A stretch of 64,000 bases of DNA from Pectobacterium araliae. Its GTDB lineage: Bacteria > Pseudomonadota > Gammaproteobacteria > Enterobacterales > Enterobacteriaceae. Both the position numbers and the translations under genes were made by a program. Each line of letters opens with the position of its first letter. Positions within the stretch are counted from its first letter, which is position 1. The DNA is taken from assembly GCF_037076465.1 (NCBI RefSeq), contig NZ_AP028908.1, forward strand, positions 4,030,001 to 4,094,000. Direction: 5' to 3'. Of the stretch, positions 1 to 8,074 are shown in pieces. The notes under the pieces are model-generated. The model made no database searches, was not told the DNA's origin, and was given only the letters and a program-made list of their open reading frames with translations.

Positions 1-2907
1 ATAGGCAAAGAAGTCAGCTTAAAAATATACGACCGCCAGGAAATCGCCGCCGGTCAAAGCCGTTACCAAATTGTGCAGCAACCCAAATTTGAACGCGGCA
101 GCCCTTTGCGTAACGACCGACGCGGTGATGTGCTGCTACTGATTAACGGTATGCCGGTTATCCATGTAGAACTAAAGCGCAGCGGTATACCAGTTAGCCA
201 GGCAGTAAATCAAATCGAAAAGTACAGCAAAGAGGGCGTATTTAGCGATCTATTTTCGCTCATCCAGGTGTTTGTAGCTATGGAGCCAAACGAGGCCAAA
301 TACTTTGCCAACCCTGGACTAGACGGCAAGTTTAATCCCGACTATCAGTTCAACTGGGCCGATTTTAATAACGAGCCCATGAACCACTGGAAAGACATCG
401 CCTCTACCTTGCTTTCTATCCCCATGGCGCACCAGTTAATAGGTTTTTATACCGTTGCCGACGATACCGATGGTGTGCTTAAAGTGATGCGCAGTTATCA
501 GTATTACGCCGCCAATGCGATATCTGACAAAGTGGCCAAAACCAACTGGCAGCAACTGGGTAACGCGGTCAATAATCCCGATCGCCTCGGGGGATATGTG
601 TGGCATACCACGGGTTCGGGTAAAACCATGACCAGCTTTAAATCGGCACAGTTGATTGCACAATCCAAAGATGCCGATAAAGTCATTTTTTTAATGGACA
701 GGATTGAGCTAGGTACTCAGTCGCTGACGGAATATCGCAATTTTGCGGGCGATGGCGAAGACGTTCAAGCCACCGAAAATACTCACGTACTTATTACCAA
801 ATTAAAAAGCACCGATCCCGCCGATACCTTAATTGTTAGCTCCATTCAAAAAATGAGTAATATTTTTGAAGCAGTAAATGATGAAGGCGTAGCCACCAAC
901 GCTGGAGATATTGAAAAAATTCGCGCTAAGCGTTTGGTGTTTATTGTCGATGAGGCGCATCGCTCTACCTTTGGCGACATGCTGATTATTATTAAACGTA
1001 CCTTTCCGCGAGCCTTATTTTTTGGGTTTACCGGTACACCAATTCAAGAAGAAAACGAAAAAAACGGCAATACCACCAGTACCGTATTTGGCAACGAGCT
1101 ACACCGTTATAGCATCGCCGATGGCATACGCGATGGCAACGTGCTGGGTTTCGATCCTTATAAAATACCCACCTTTAAAGACAGTGACTTAAGACAAGCT
1201 GTAGCGTTAGAGCAAGCCAAAGCTGGCTCGGTGATGGAGGCCATGGATAACCCAGCCAAAAAGAAAAAATTTAACCACTTTATGAATGATATGCCTATGG
1301 CTGGCCATAAAGATGCCACTGGCAAATACCACAAAGGCATTGAAGACTATGTGCCTAAAAGCCAATATTTAAGCGAAACCCACCAGACCAAGGTGGTGGA
1401 AGATATTCTGCATAAATGGGATGTGCTCAGCCAAGGCAATAAATTCCACGCCATTTTGGCCACTAATAGCATTGCCGAAGCCATTGACTATTACCGTCAT
1501 TTAAAAGCCACCAAACCTGAACTTAAAGTATCGGCCCTGTTTGATCCGAACATTGATAACGACGGCAGTGGCGACCGTGGCCCCACCTTTAAAGGCGATG
1601 GCCTGGAAGAAATTATGGCCGACTATAACGCGCGTTATGGCCAGGATTTTGATTTTGCCCGCCATGCAGCCTTTAAAAAAGATTTAGCGGCACGCCTCGC
1701 CCATAAAAAACCCTACGAACGCATTCATACCGAGCCTTCAAAGCAATTAGATTTACTGATTGTTGTAGATCAAATGCTCACTGGCTTTGACTCTAAATGG
1801 CTTAATACCTTGTATTTAGACAAGGTGATTAGATACCAAAACATTATTCAAGCATTCTCACGCACCAATCGCTTGTTTGGTCCCGACAAACCCCACGGCA
1901 TTATCCGGTATTATCGCTATCCGCACACCATGGAGCAGCACATTAACGCTGCGGTAAAACTCTATTCCGGCGACAAACCTATCGGCCTCTTCGTAGATAA
2001 GTTAGAAAGCAATCTTAAAGCCATAAATGAATTAGTGGCTGAAATTACCGAGCTGTTTGTCAGCGCAGGTGTTGAGAACTTTGAAAAACTGCCAGAAGAT
2101 ATAGAAGACAGTGCCCAATTCGCCAAATTATTTAACACCTTTAGCCAGCATCTCGAAGCGGCTAAAGTACAAGGTTTACATTGGGAACAGTCGGTCTATT
2201 CCTTTACTGAAAATGATGTAGAACATGAGGTAATACTGGCTATAGACGAACAAACTTACCTGAGCCTAGCCCTGCGCTATAAAGAATTGGTAGGCAAAGG
2301 TGATGGCGGTAGCGCAGGTGGCGGCGATGTGCCTTTTGATATCAGTGGCTATTTAACTGAAATAGATACTGGAAAAATCGATGCCGACTATATGAACAGC
2401 CGCTTTGATAAATTTTTAAAAGAGCTGAACAAACATCAAGACTCTGCGAGCATTGAAACCACCTTAAATGAGCTGCACAAGTCGTTTGCATCGCTCACCC
2501 AAAGCGAGCAAAAGTACGCCAAGCTCTTCTTGCACGACTTGCAGCGCGGCGATGCGCAGTTACTTGAAGGCTATACTTTTAGAGACTACATCAACACCTA
2601 CAAAGATAATGCTGAAAATGCACAATTAAACGCCGTTGTTAATGCTCTTGGTTTAGATAAAGGACTCCTCATAGCATTAATGGCTGATAGTGTTAATGAT
2701 AAGAATCTCAACGACTTTGGTCGCTTCGACTCATTAAAAGAATCGGTAGATAAGGCAAAAGCCAAGGTCTATTTTGAAAAACGAGACGGCGTAACCATAC
2801 CTCTTTTTAAACTGAATATTCGCATTGAGCAGTTTTTAAAGCGGTTTATTTTGGCACAAACAGATGATTTTTTGGGTGATAGTGATGTTGTTGATGAAGT
2901 GATGTAA
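1..2907 (+). CDS. hsdR: Type I restriction enzyme, R (HsdR) subunit, 5'-truncated by the window
   Basis: Motor and nuclease subunit of a type I restriction-modification complex; it translocates DNA by ATP hydrolysis and cuts unmodified DNA. The frame is open from base 1, so the true start lies upstream; the first internal start would be GTG at 73. Counting from that GTG: a PD-(D/E)XK-like nuclease core (D19, then E33-L-K35), Walker A GSGKT near residue 181, DEAH box near 293, motif III FTGTP shortly after, and late helicase motifs (TGFDS, QAFSRTNR) near 570-600. The coding strand is AT-richer than the core genes, with many AAA and TTA codons, which suggests transfer. No hsdM or hsdS is visible; they would lie to the left. 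The family is clear, activity is not testable here. Confidence 0.93.
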   Translation: MGKEVSLKIYDRQEIAAGQSRYQIVQQPKFERGSPLRNDRRGDVLLLINGMPVIHVELKRSGIPVSQAVNQIEKYSKEGVFSDLFSLIQVFVAMEPNEAKYFANPGLDGKFNPDYQFNWADFNNEPMNHWKDIASTLLSIPMAHQLIGFYTVADDTDGVLKVMRSYQYYAANAISDKVAKTNWQQLGNAVNNPDRLGGYVWHTTGSGKTMTSFKSAQLIAQSKDADKVIFLMDRIELGTQSLTEYRNFAGDGEDVQATENTHVLITKLKSTDPADTLIVSSIQKMSNIFEAVNDEGVATNAGDIEKIRAKRLVFIVDEAHRSTFGDMLIIIKRTFPRALFFGFTGTPIQEENEKNGNTTSTVFGNELHRYSIADGIRDGNVLGFDPYKIPTFKDSDLRQAVALEQAKAGSVMEAMDNPAKKKKFNHFMNDMPMAGHKDATGKYHKGIEDYVPKSQYLSETHQTKVVEDILHKWDVLSQGNKFHAILATNSIAEAIDYYRHLKATKPELKVSALFDPNIDNDGSGDRGPTFKGDGLEEIMADYNARYGQDFDFARHAAFKKDLAARLAHKKPYERIHTEPSKQLDLLIVVDQMLTGFDSKWLNTLYLDKVIRYQNIIQAFSRTNRLFGPDKPHGIIRYYRYPHTMEQHINAAVKLYSGDKPIGLFVDKLESNLKAINELVAEITELFVSAGVENFEKLPEDIEDSAQFAKLFNTFSQHLEAAKVQGLHWEQSVYSFTENDVEHEVILAIDEQTYLSLALRYKELVGKGDGGSAGGGDVPFDISGYLTEIDTGKIDADYMNSRFDKFLKELNKHQDSASIETTLNELHKSFASLTQSEQKYAKLFLHDLQRGDAQLLEGYTFRDYINTYKDNAENAQLNAVVNALGLDKGLLIALMADSVNDKNLNDFGRFDSLKESVDKAKAKVYFEKRDGVTIPLFKLNIRIEQFLKRFILAQTDDFLGDSDVVDEVM

Positions 2908-2978
2908 TGGACGTGCATCCCTCAGCGTAAGTCCTGCCACACTTATGCTGAGTGTTCTTTTTTCAGAGGAACTGCACC

Positions 2979-3095
2979 ATGAACTCGATAAAAGTCATTA
3001 GTATCGGTCTGGCTAAATCTGTCTTTCAGATCTGCGTCTACCGGAAAACAAATACTACTGTAAGCACACCCGTTTTAGTTCCACGCACTTTTTGA
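2979..3095 (+). pseudogene. IS110-family transposase N-terminal scrap
   Basis: A short frame begins MNSIKVISIGLAKSVFQIC, which looks like the start of an IS110/IS1111-type DEDD transposase (usual form GIDLAKxxFQ). The first catalytic aspartate is replaced by glycine (IGLAK), and similarity is lost after about 22 residues. The frame then runs into the left end of the IS3-family element at 3059 and stops at 3093-3095. A purine-rich ribosome site (AGAGGA) precedes the ATG. I read it as a decayed insertion-sequence remnant inside the island; the assignment rests on one short motif. Confidence 0.55.
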
Positions 3096-3959
3096 GATTT
3101 CCGGTTTTTCTGCCATCAGCCTGTACTCTTCCGGCGTCAGGTTATTCAGGGATTCATGAGGCCGCTCACTGTTATATTCAGCCAGCCAGCGCTCGGTGAT
3201 TTCCCTCGCTTCATTCAGGGTCCTGAACAGATAAAAATCCAGGATTTCTGTCCGGTACGTCCGGTTGAATCGCTCGATAAAGGCATTCTGCGTCGGTTTA
3301 CCCGGCCTGATAAAGTCCAGCATCACCCCGTGTTCTTCCGCCCATTGTGCCAGCGTCAGCGATACCAGTTCTGGCCCGTTATCCATCCGCATCTTCAGCG
3401 GATAACCCCGGTTTGCCACGATCCTGTTCAGGACCCTGACCACCCGCTGAGCCGGGATATTCAGGTCAATTTCTATCGCCAGTGCTTCGCGGTTAAAATC
3501 ATCCACCACGTTGAAGGTCCGGAAACGTCTGCCGCAGACCAGCGCATCATGCATAAAATCGATGGACCAGCTCTGATTGAGCGCCTCCGGCGTGGCCAGT
3601 GGCGCAGGATTACGCACCGGCAGACGTTGTTTTCCCTTGCGACGAAAATTCAGTTTAAGCAGGCAGTAAATTCGATGAACACGTTTATGATTCCAGGCAT
3701 TGCCCTGTCTGCGTAATACCTGAAACAGCTTCTTAAAGCCGTACCGGGGATAACGTTCAGCCACGTCTGTAAGCGCCAGGATCACCGGTTCGTCACGCCG
3801 GGTATCGGGCTGATAAAAGTACACCGTCCTGCTCAACGATAATGTCCTGCACGCCTGGCGTAAGCTCATGGCAAATTGTGCTGTCAGATAGCTGACGAGC
3901 TCACGCTTTATCGCTGGTTTTAAAGCTTTTTTTCGATAACGTCTTTCAGGGCCCGGCAT
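3075..3959 (-). CDS. IS3-family transposase OrfB (DDE integrase domain)
   Basis: Catalytic half of the transposase, probably made mainly as an OrfAB fusion by -1 frameshifting at the A7G run. An HTH_21-like region (RYGFKKLFQVLRRQG, about residues 72-86) precedes an rve integrase core with the DDE triad: D in SIDFMHD, D in RMDNGPELVS, and E in NAFIERFNRTYR. The C-terminus has the family signature YNSERPHESLNNLTPEEY. The 294-residue length is normal and no internal stop is present, so it appears intact. Confidence 0.92.
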   Translation of the reverse strand: MPGPERRYRKKALKPAIKRELVSYLTAQFAMSLRQACRTLSLSRTVYFYQPDTRRDEPVILALTDVAERYPRYGFKKLFQVLRRQGNAWNHKRVHRIYCLLKLNFRRKGKQRLPVRNPAPLATPEALNQSWSIDFMHDALVCGRRFRTFNVVDDFNREALAIEIDLNIPAQRVVRVLNRIVANRGYPLKMRMDNGPELVSLTLAQWAEEHGVMLDFIRPGKPTQNAFIERFNRTYRTEILDFYLFRTLNEAREITERWLAEYNSERPHESLNNLTPEEYRLMAEKPEISKSAWN

Positions 3960-4186
3960 TCCAGACTGATATCGGCAAACATTTGCTTGAGGCGACGATT
4001 CTCGTCCTCAAGATCTTTTATTTTCCGGATATCAGAGGCTTCCATTCCGCCGTACTTTGCTTTCCAGTTGTAGTAGCTGGCTTCAGATATTGCCGCTTCG
4101 CGGCAGACGTCCTTAACGGTGCGTCCGGCTTCAACGGACTTCAGAACGGCGATGATCTGGTGTTCGGTAAATCGGGCTTTGCGCAT
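3920..4186 (-). CDS. IS3-family transposase OrfA (helix-turn-helix subunit)
   Basis: An 88-residue DNA-binding half of the transposase. It starts MRKARFTEHQI with a helix-turn-helix (VKDVCREAAISEASYYNWKAK), then a leucine-zipper-like charged helix (LEDENRRLKQMFADI) typical of IS3-family OrfA. I chose the ATG at 4184-4186 because GGAGGA lies just upstream; a longer frame reaches 4207. It ends DVIEKKL over an A7G run (3926-3933), the expected site for a -1 ribosomal frameshift that produces the OrfAB transposase. It overlaps orfB by 40 bp. Confidence 0.9.
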   Translation of the reverse strand: MRKARFTEHQIIAVLKSVEAGRTVKDVCREAAISEASYYNWKAKYGGMEASDIRKIKDLEDENRRLKQMFADISLECRALKDVIEKKL

Positions 4187-4306
4187 GGTGATCTCCTCCG
4201 GGAACATAATCAGTATGTCGGAAGATCTCTAAAAGTGAATGGTTCGGTTAAGCGGGATACTTACACTACCTTCCATCATGATTTCCTTTTAGATTCATTA
4301 AATTGC

Positions 4307-4337
4307 AAAAAAGTCTCTGTCTTTTGACAGAGGCTTT
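4307..4337. terminator. Bidirectional rho-independent terminator
   Basis: Stem GTCTCTGTC / GACAGAGGC (4313-4321 with 4326-4334) with a TTTT loop, A6 on the left and T3 on the right. It sits between the IS element and the 3' end of the integrase gene, and on the minus strand it would end integrase transcription. Confidence 0.6.
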
Positions 4338-4390
4338 CTGTGACATGAAATTATTGAATGAGACGTATTACTATAAAAGATTGATGATGA

Positions 4391-5656
4391 TTATTTGAAT
4401 GGATTATTTACTTTTGCGTAATCAAAAGGCGATATAACGTGCTGCCGATTCGCATCCAGGAAATCAGCCCACCACTGCAGCATTAGCCTGCGCTCATCAA
4501 GATGCTCGGCTTTGTGAATGTAAGCCGCGCGCACCGAGTTACGTTCCATATGGCTCATCTGGCGCTCCACTGCATCCCTCGACCATAACCCCGATTCAAT
4601 CAGCGAGCTACAGGCCATCGTTCTGAAACCGTGGCCGCAGACTTCAGTCTTGGTGTCATACCCCATTACTCGCAGCGCCTTATTCACCGTATTTTCACTC
4701 ATGGGCTTACGCGGATCGTGATCGCCAATAAAGATCAGTTCATGGTTGCCGCTGAATTGCTGTATTTGCTTCAAAATAACCAACGCCTGTCGGGAAAGGG
4801 GCACCAAATGCGGAGTACGCATTTTTGAACCACGATGAGAGTGCTTCACACCCTCTATCGGTTTTCTCTCAGGAGGGATAGTCCACATTGAGGTTTCAAA
4901 ATCGATCTCCGACCAACGGGCAAAGCGCAGTTCGCTGGAGCGGATAAAGATCAATAACGTCAACTCTACCGCCAAACGCGTTAATGGCCTGCCGGTATAG
5001 CTATCGATGCGCTGAAGCAGCTCGGGAGTATGCTTTAATTCCAGTGCAGGACGATGCTGCCGATTACTTGATGCCACAGCGCCCGCCATTTCCTGCGCCG
5101 GGTTGTAGTCGATTAACCCGCTTTGTACCGCGTAGCGCATTATTGCGGTTGTGCGTTGTTGAAGTCGTGATGCCACTTCAAGACGGCCTGATTGTTCAAC
5201 CACCTTAATAGGGGCTAACAGGTCTCGCGTTTTGAGTTCGGCAATGTTGCGTTTACCGATAGCAGAGAAGAGGTTATCTTCCAGGCTTTTCAGCACGCGG
5301 CAGCTGTGCTCTTCCGACCACTTTTGATTGGTAGCGTGCCACTCTCGGGCTACAAACTCAAAAGTGAATACCGCTTTCGCCTGTTCTTCTTGTACCGCAC
5401 GTTTTTGCTCACGCGGATCAATGCCCGCAGCAACCAACTTTCTGGCGTCTTCCCGCTTTTGTCTGGCATCAGCCAATGAAACTTCGGGATAGACGCCAAA
5501 TGCCATCAGGTGCTGTTTGCCACCGAAGCGAAAACGAAAGCGCCAGTATTTTGAGCCATTGGGATGAACTAGCAAAAACATGCCGTCGCCATCAACCAGC
5601 GAATACTCTTTTTCCTCGGGTTTAGCAGAACGTACCTTAGTATCTGTCAGGGCCAT
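4391..5656 (-). CDS. int: P4-type tyrosine recombinase (integrase)
   Basis: A 421-residue site-specific recombinase that integrates and excises the neighbouring island at the tRNA-Leu gene. The N-terminal DUF4102 arm-binding domain begins MALTDTKVRSAKPEEKEYS; the catalytic domain shows the box I Arg (IRSSELRFARW), HGFR (H-x-x-R) and the nucleophile Tyr in SVRAAYIH. I chose the ATG at 5654-5656 because GGAAGGA precedes it and the protein then starts like other P4 integrases; the frame extends to 5734 without a better start. It reads away from the tRNA 3' end, so the island should extend leftward past base 1. Confidence 0.93.
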   Translation of the reverse strand: MALTDTKVRSAKPEEKEYSLVDGDGMFLLVHPNGSKYWRFRFRFGGKQHLMAFGVYPEVSLADARQKREDARKLVAAGIDPREQKRAVQEEQAKAVFTFEFVAREWHATNQKWSEEHSCRVLKSLEDNLFSAIGKRNIAELKTRDLLAPIKVVEQSGRLEVASRLQQRTTAIMRYAVQSGLIDYNPAQEMAGAVASSNRQHRPALELKHTPELLQRIDSYTGRPLTRLAVELTLLIFIRSSELRFARWSEIDFETSMWTIPPERKPIEGVKHSHRGSKMRTPHLVPLSRQALVILKQIQQFSGNHELIFIGDHDPRKPMSENTVNKALRVMGYDTKTEVCGHGFRTMACSSLIESGLWSRDAVERQMSHMERNSVRAAYIHKAEHLDERRLMLQWWADFLDANRQHVISPFDYAKVNNPFK

Positions 5657-5817
5657 AATGGTTATCCTTCCATAATCCTGCTGTGAGTATATAAGCAATA
5701 TCGAACCAGCATATATACTCGGTTCTATACTCACAAGCAGATTGATGTGGGTGGACTCAGATTGACTTCCGTTGACAGAAAATTCGGGTAAAGCCTTGTG
5801 TGGCGCGGATTTCAGAC

Positions 5818-5843
5818 ATAAAAAAAGACGTCCGTGGACGTCT
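5818..5843 (-). terminator. Terminator of tRNA-Leu
   Basis: On the minus strand the perfect stem AGACGTCC / GGACGTCT (5826-5843) is followed by a run of seven T. It lies 13 bp past the encoded CCA of the tRNA. It is inside the island side of the attachment site, so it may be supplied by the element. Confidence 0.75.
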
Positions 5844-5856
5844 ATTTACATACTGT

Positions 5857-5941
5857 TGGTGCCGAAGGCCGGACTCGAACCGGCACGTATTTCTACGGTT
5901 GATTTTGAATCAACTGCGTCTACCGATTTCGCCACTTCGGC
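5857..5941 (-). tRNA. leuX: tRNA-Leu (anticodon CAA), leuX type
   Basis: An 85-nt gene on the minus strand with encoded CCA. The acceptor stem pairs GCCGAAG with CTTCGGC, the T arm contains GGTTCGAGTCC, there is a class II variable arm, and the anticodon arm is GTTGA-TTCAAAA-TCAAC with CAA at positions 34-36 (decodes UUG). In E. coli the tRNA with this anticodon is leuX, a classical integration site for islands carrying P4-type integrases, which matches the integrase starting 200 bp beyond its 3' end. The gene is intact, so the integrated element restored the tRNA sequence. Confidence 0.95.
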
Positions 5942-5969
5942 ACAGAAGTAGTATGCGGAAAACGGGTGC

Positions 5970-5997
5970 ATTATACCGTTTGACGGCCCACGCGCAA
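5970..5997 (-). promoter_or_regulatory. Promoter of tRNA-Leu
   Basis: On the minus strand TTGCGC (5992-5997), a 16-bp spacer and a perfect TATAAT (5970-5975). A GC-rich discriminator (GCACCCG) follows, as in stable-RNA promoters under stringent control. Confidence 0.75.
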
Positions 5998-6099
5998 CGT
6001 TAATCCACTCTACACTCGGCTAAGTGCTGAAAAAATCATCTTTAGCAACGCGTTATGGCTACTTTGCCGTCAATATTGTGTGGTGTGACGTTGTTGTGA

Positions 6100-6171
6100 A
6101 TCGAGTAGGAGGCGAGATTACTCCCGCCGTCCTCTCACACCACCGTACGTGCGGTTCCGCATACGGCGGTT
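6100..6171 (-). ncRNA. Group II intron domains V and VI
   Basis: Domain V (about 6139-6170) has the stem ACCGCCGTA / TACGGTGGT, the conserved two-base bulge before TACGG, and a distal stem TGCG-GAAC-CGCA. The catalytic triad sits as CGC just before CGTATGCG. Domain VI (about 6100-6136) is a GGCGGGAG...CTCGCC hairpin followed by TCCTACTCGAT, which contains the likely branch-point adenosine near the 3' splice site. Confidence 0.75.
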
Positions 6172-6175
6172 CATG

Positions 6176-7564
6176 TTAACTCTGGAACTGCCGTTGCTGC
6201 TCCACTAGTGATATCAAGCCGAGTCGTCTGAACTGCGCCGTCTTTATCGCATCATTCATGTGACTCGACCCCGCGTTCCACCACGCTCCTCGCTGGTTAC
6301 TCGCCGACCTCCACGCTCGCTTTTCACACAAGCCCGCTCGCATTAGCATTCGGGCTCGCGTATACGTTCGTTTCCATTGCCGCCACAGTAGACTGCGCAG
6401 TTTACGCCTGACCCAGCCGTCAATCTTCTCCAGAACTCCTTTTACTTCCGTGTATCTGAAGTAGCTCATCCAGCCTCGCAGTATCGGTGTGAGTTCATTG
6501 ATTACGCCTTTCACTGATTTCGTCGCGTGCCCTGTCGTCAGGCTACGGATCTTCTCCTTCAGCCTCTCGACACTGCTCCCTGCGATCTTCAGTCGGGTCT
6601 GTTTGTGCCGTGTCACGCTGTATCCCAGGAACTTACGCTCCCACGGTCGCGACACCGCACTCTTCTGCTCATTGACCTTTAGCTTCAGTATGTCTCTCAG
6701 GTACACCCTGATTGCCCTAAAGATATGCTCGCCTGCTTTGCGACTGCTCACGTAAATGTTGCAGTCATCCGCATAGCGACAGAAGCTGTGACCTCGACGC
6801 TCCAGTTCTTTATCCAGTTCATCCAGCAGAATGTTCGACAGTAGCGGCGACAACGGTCCGCCCTGCGGCATTCCCTTACCTCGCTTCTCTGTCTCGCACC
6901 CGTTCGTCATTTCCGCTTCAAGGTAGCGACGTATCAGTTTCAACAGCCGTTTATCCCTGACATGCCTCGCCAGACGTGACATCAAAATGTCATGATCCAC
7001 CCGGTCAAAGAACTTTTCCAGATCCAGATCGACCACCCAGCGTTTCCCGCTTTGTATGTAGCGCTGTGCCTGTTGCACTGCCTGCCACGCATTGCGGTTA
7101 CTTCTGAACCCGTAACTCGATTCGCAGAAGTGCGGCTCCACGACCGGACTGAGTTGTTGTGCTATCGCCTGCTGGATAAGCCTGTCCACTACCGTCGGGA
7201 TACCCAGGGTTCTCACGCCGCCGTCCGGCTTTGGGATATCCACTCTGCGTATCGCCTGCGGCTGGTAGGCGCCCGTAATCAATGCCTGCCTGATACTCGC
7301 CCAGTTCTGTTTCAGCCACGGCTTCAACTCCGTCACTTTCAGGTTATCTACCCCTGCCGCGCCGTTGTTTTCCACCACGCGCTGATAGGCCAGCATCAGG
7401 TTCTCTCTCGTTATCACCGTTTCCATCGTCAACGGCATTTCCGCTTTCGTTTGCCCACCGACCGCCGTGGGGATTTCAGCACCCTCATGCAGCACTGACG
7501 GATACTGTCCGTCTCCTCTGCCGCTGGCCGCAGTGCTCTGCGCTTGTGCCTCATTAATTCCCAT
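6176..7564 (-). CDS. ltrA: Group II intron-encoded reverse transcriptase/maturase
   Basis: A 462-residue protein that splices its host intron and copies it into new sites. Reverse-transcriptase motifs are clear: GVRTLGIPTVVDRL (about residues 116-129), SYGFRSNRNA (150-159), VVDLDLEKFFDRVDHD (177-192), GMPQGGPLSPLLSN (231-244) and catalytic YADD (264-267). The maturase region contains LRGWMSYFRY. No HNH endonuclease domain follows, consistent with terminator-targeting introns that use replication forks or nicks. The first about 40 residues are atypical, and translation may begin at the Met near residue 43 or 47. It lies in intron domain IV and ends six bases before domain V. Confidence 0.93.
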   Translation of the reverse strand: MGINEAQAQSTAASGRGDGQYPSVLHEGAEIPTAVGGQTKAEMPLTMETVITRENLMLAYQRVVENNGAAGVDNLKVTELKPWLKQNWASIRQALITGAYQPQAIRRVDIPKPDGGVRTLGIPTVVDRLIQQAIAQQLSPVVEPHFCESSYGFRSNRNAWQAVQQAQRYIQSGKRWVVDLDLEKFFDRVDHDILMSRLARHVRDKRLLKLIRRYLEAEMTNGCETEKRGKGMPQGGPLSPLLSNILLDELDKELERRGHSFCRYADDCNIYVSSRKAGEHIFRAIRVYLRDILKLKVNEQKSAVSRPWERKFLGYSVTRHKQTRLKIAGSSVERLKEKIRSLTTGHATKSVKGVINELTPILRGWMSYFRYTEVKGVLEKIDGWVRRKLRSLLWRQWKRTYTRARMLMRAGLCEKRAWRSASNQRGAWWNAGSSHMNDAIKTAQFRRLGLISLVEQQRQFQS

Positions 7565-8030
7565 CGAGTATCGGTGTCCTAATCACGGTTAATCATGTTC
7601 AGCCCTTCATGCTGCCAGTTATGCAGCACTACTACGGCTTCGGCTGACTGCTGCACGTTCATCCCGTCGCCTCTCGACGCTCGGTAGCCCTGAAGCAAAC
7701 GTGCAGCCCTCCCGGGGTAATTCGCGCGACCTTCCTGCTTATGCCTGTCAGCTTTACGTCACAGCGTTCTGTGCAAGTATTGGGCTTTGATGATATTTGC
7801 CACCTTACCCCGCTGTGCCGCCTAAACTGCTTCCTGTTCGTCAGGCCAGCATTTTGCCTTCAGCTTCCTTCAGATCCCACCTCGCGGTGGGCACCCTTGC
7901 CGTTCGGCTAACACTTCCCCTTGCCGGGTGTGTAGAGGACTTTCACCGCCAAGTCGCCCCTTGACCACTACAGTCAACGGACAGCGCCCGTCAAGGCGCT
8001 ACGCGCCATGCCCGGCGCACAAACAAAAAA

Positions 8031-8067
8031 GCGCCGAAGGTTTACCCGCTCGACGCTTTTTTACTCG
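8031..8067 (-). terminator. lptG terminator and intron target
   Basis: On the minus strand AAAAAAGCGTCGAG pairs with CTTCGGCGCTTTTTT (with wobbles), starting 8 bp past the lptG stop. It ends the lptFG transcript. The group II intron begins directly behind its T run, so the hairpin itself was left intact. Confidence 0.8.
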
Positions 8068-8074
8068 TTTAGCA

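Larger units (their letters stand above)
3059..4265 (-). mobile_element. IS3-family insertion sequence with 4-bp target duplication
   Basis: A 1207-bp element with imperfect inverted ends: both start TGTAAG when read inward (3059 rightward; 4265 leftward on the other strand), followed by CACACCCG and TATCCCG respectively. It is flanked by the direct repeat CTAC (3055-3058 and 4266-4269), a 4-bp target-site duplication as made by the IS407-like group of the IS3 family. It encodes orfA and orfB in overlapping frames. Ends, duplication and reading frames all look intact, so it may be a recent and possibly active insertion. The exact IS name would need ISfinder. Confidence 0.85.
6100..8020 (-). 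mobile_element. Group II intron (class IIC-like) with maturase/reverse transcriptase
   Basis: A retroelement whose RNA begins GTGCG (complement of 8020 downward) and ends in AT at 6100 after domains V and VI, total 1921 nt. It carries a reverse transcriptase reading frame at 6176-7564. The first intron base lies 10 bp past the stem of the lptG terminator (T-rich TTTTTTGTTT, then GTGCG). Insertion behind rho-independent terminators is a known habit of bacterial class C introns, and the domain V triad reads CGC rather than AGC, also a class C trait. All parts look intact. The exact class depends on folding domain I, which I did not do. Confidence 0.85.

Noticed and set aside
2908..3058. hsdS or hsdM following hsdR
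   Set aside because: Only 150 bp separate hsdR from the IS element and they read as an IS110 scrap.
3156..3716. Plus-strand frame of 186 codons
   Set aside because: Antisense shadow of the IS3 transposase orfB, without family motifs.
5656..5856. A second attachment-site copy of the tRNA 3' end in the window
   Set aside because: I found no repeat of the tRNA 3' sequence left of the integrase within the window; the other island end must be outside.
6992..7498. Plus-strand frame of 168 codons
   Set aside because: Antisense to the intron reverse transcriptase; long only because of its codon usage.
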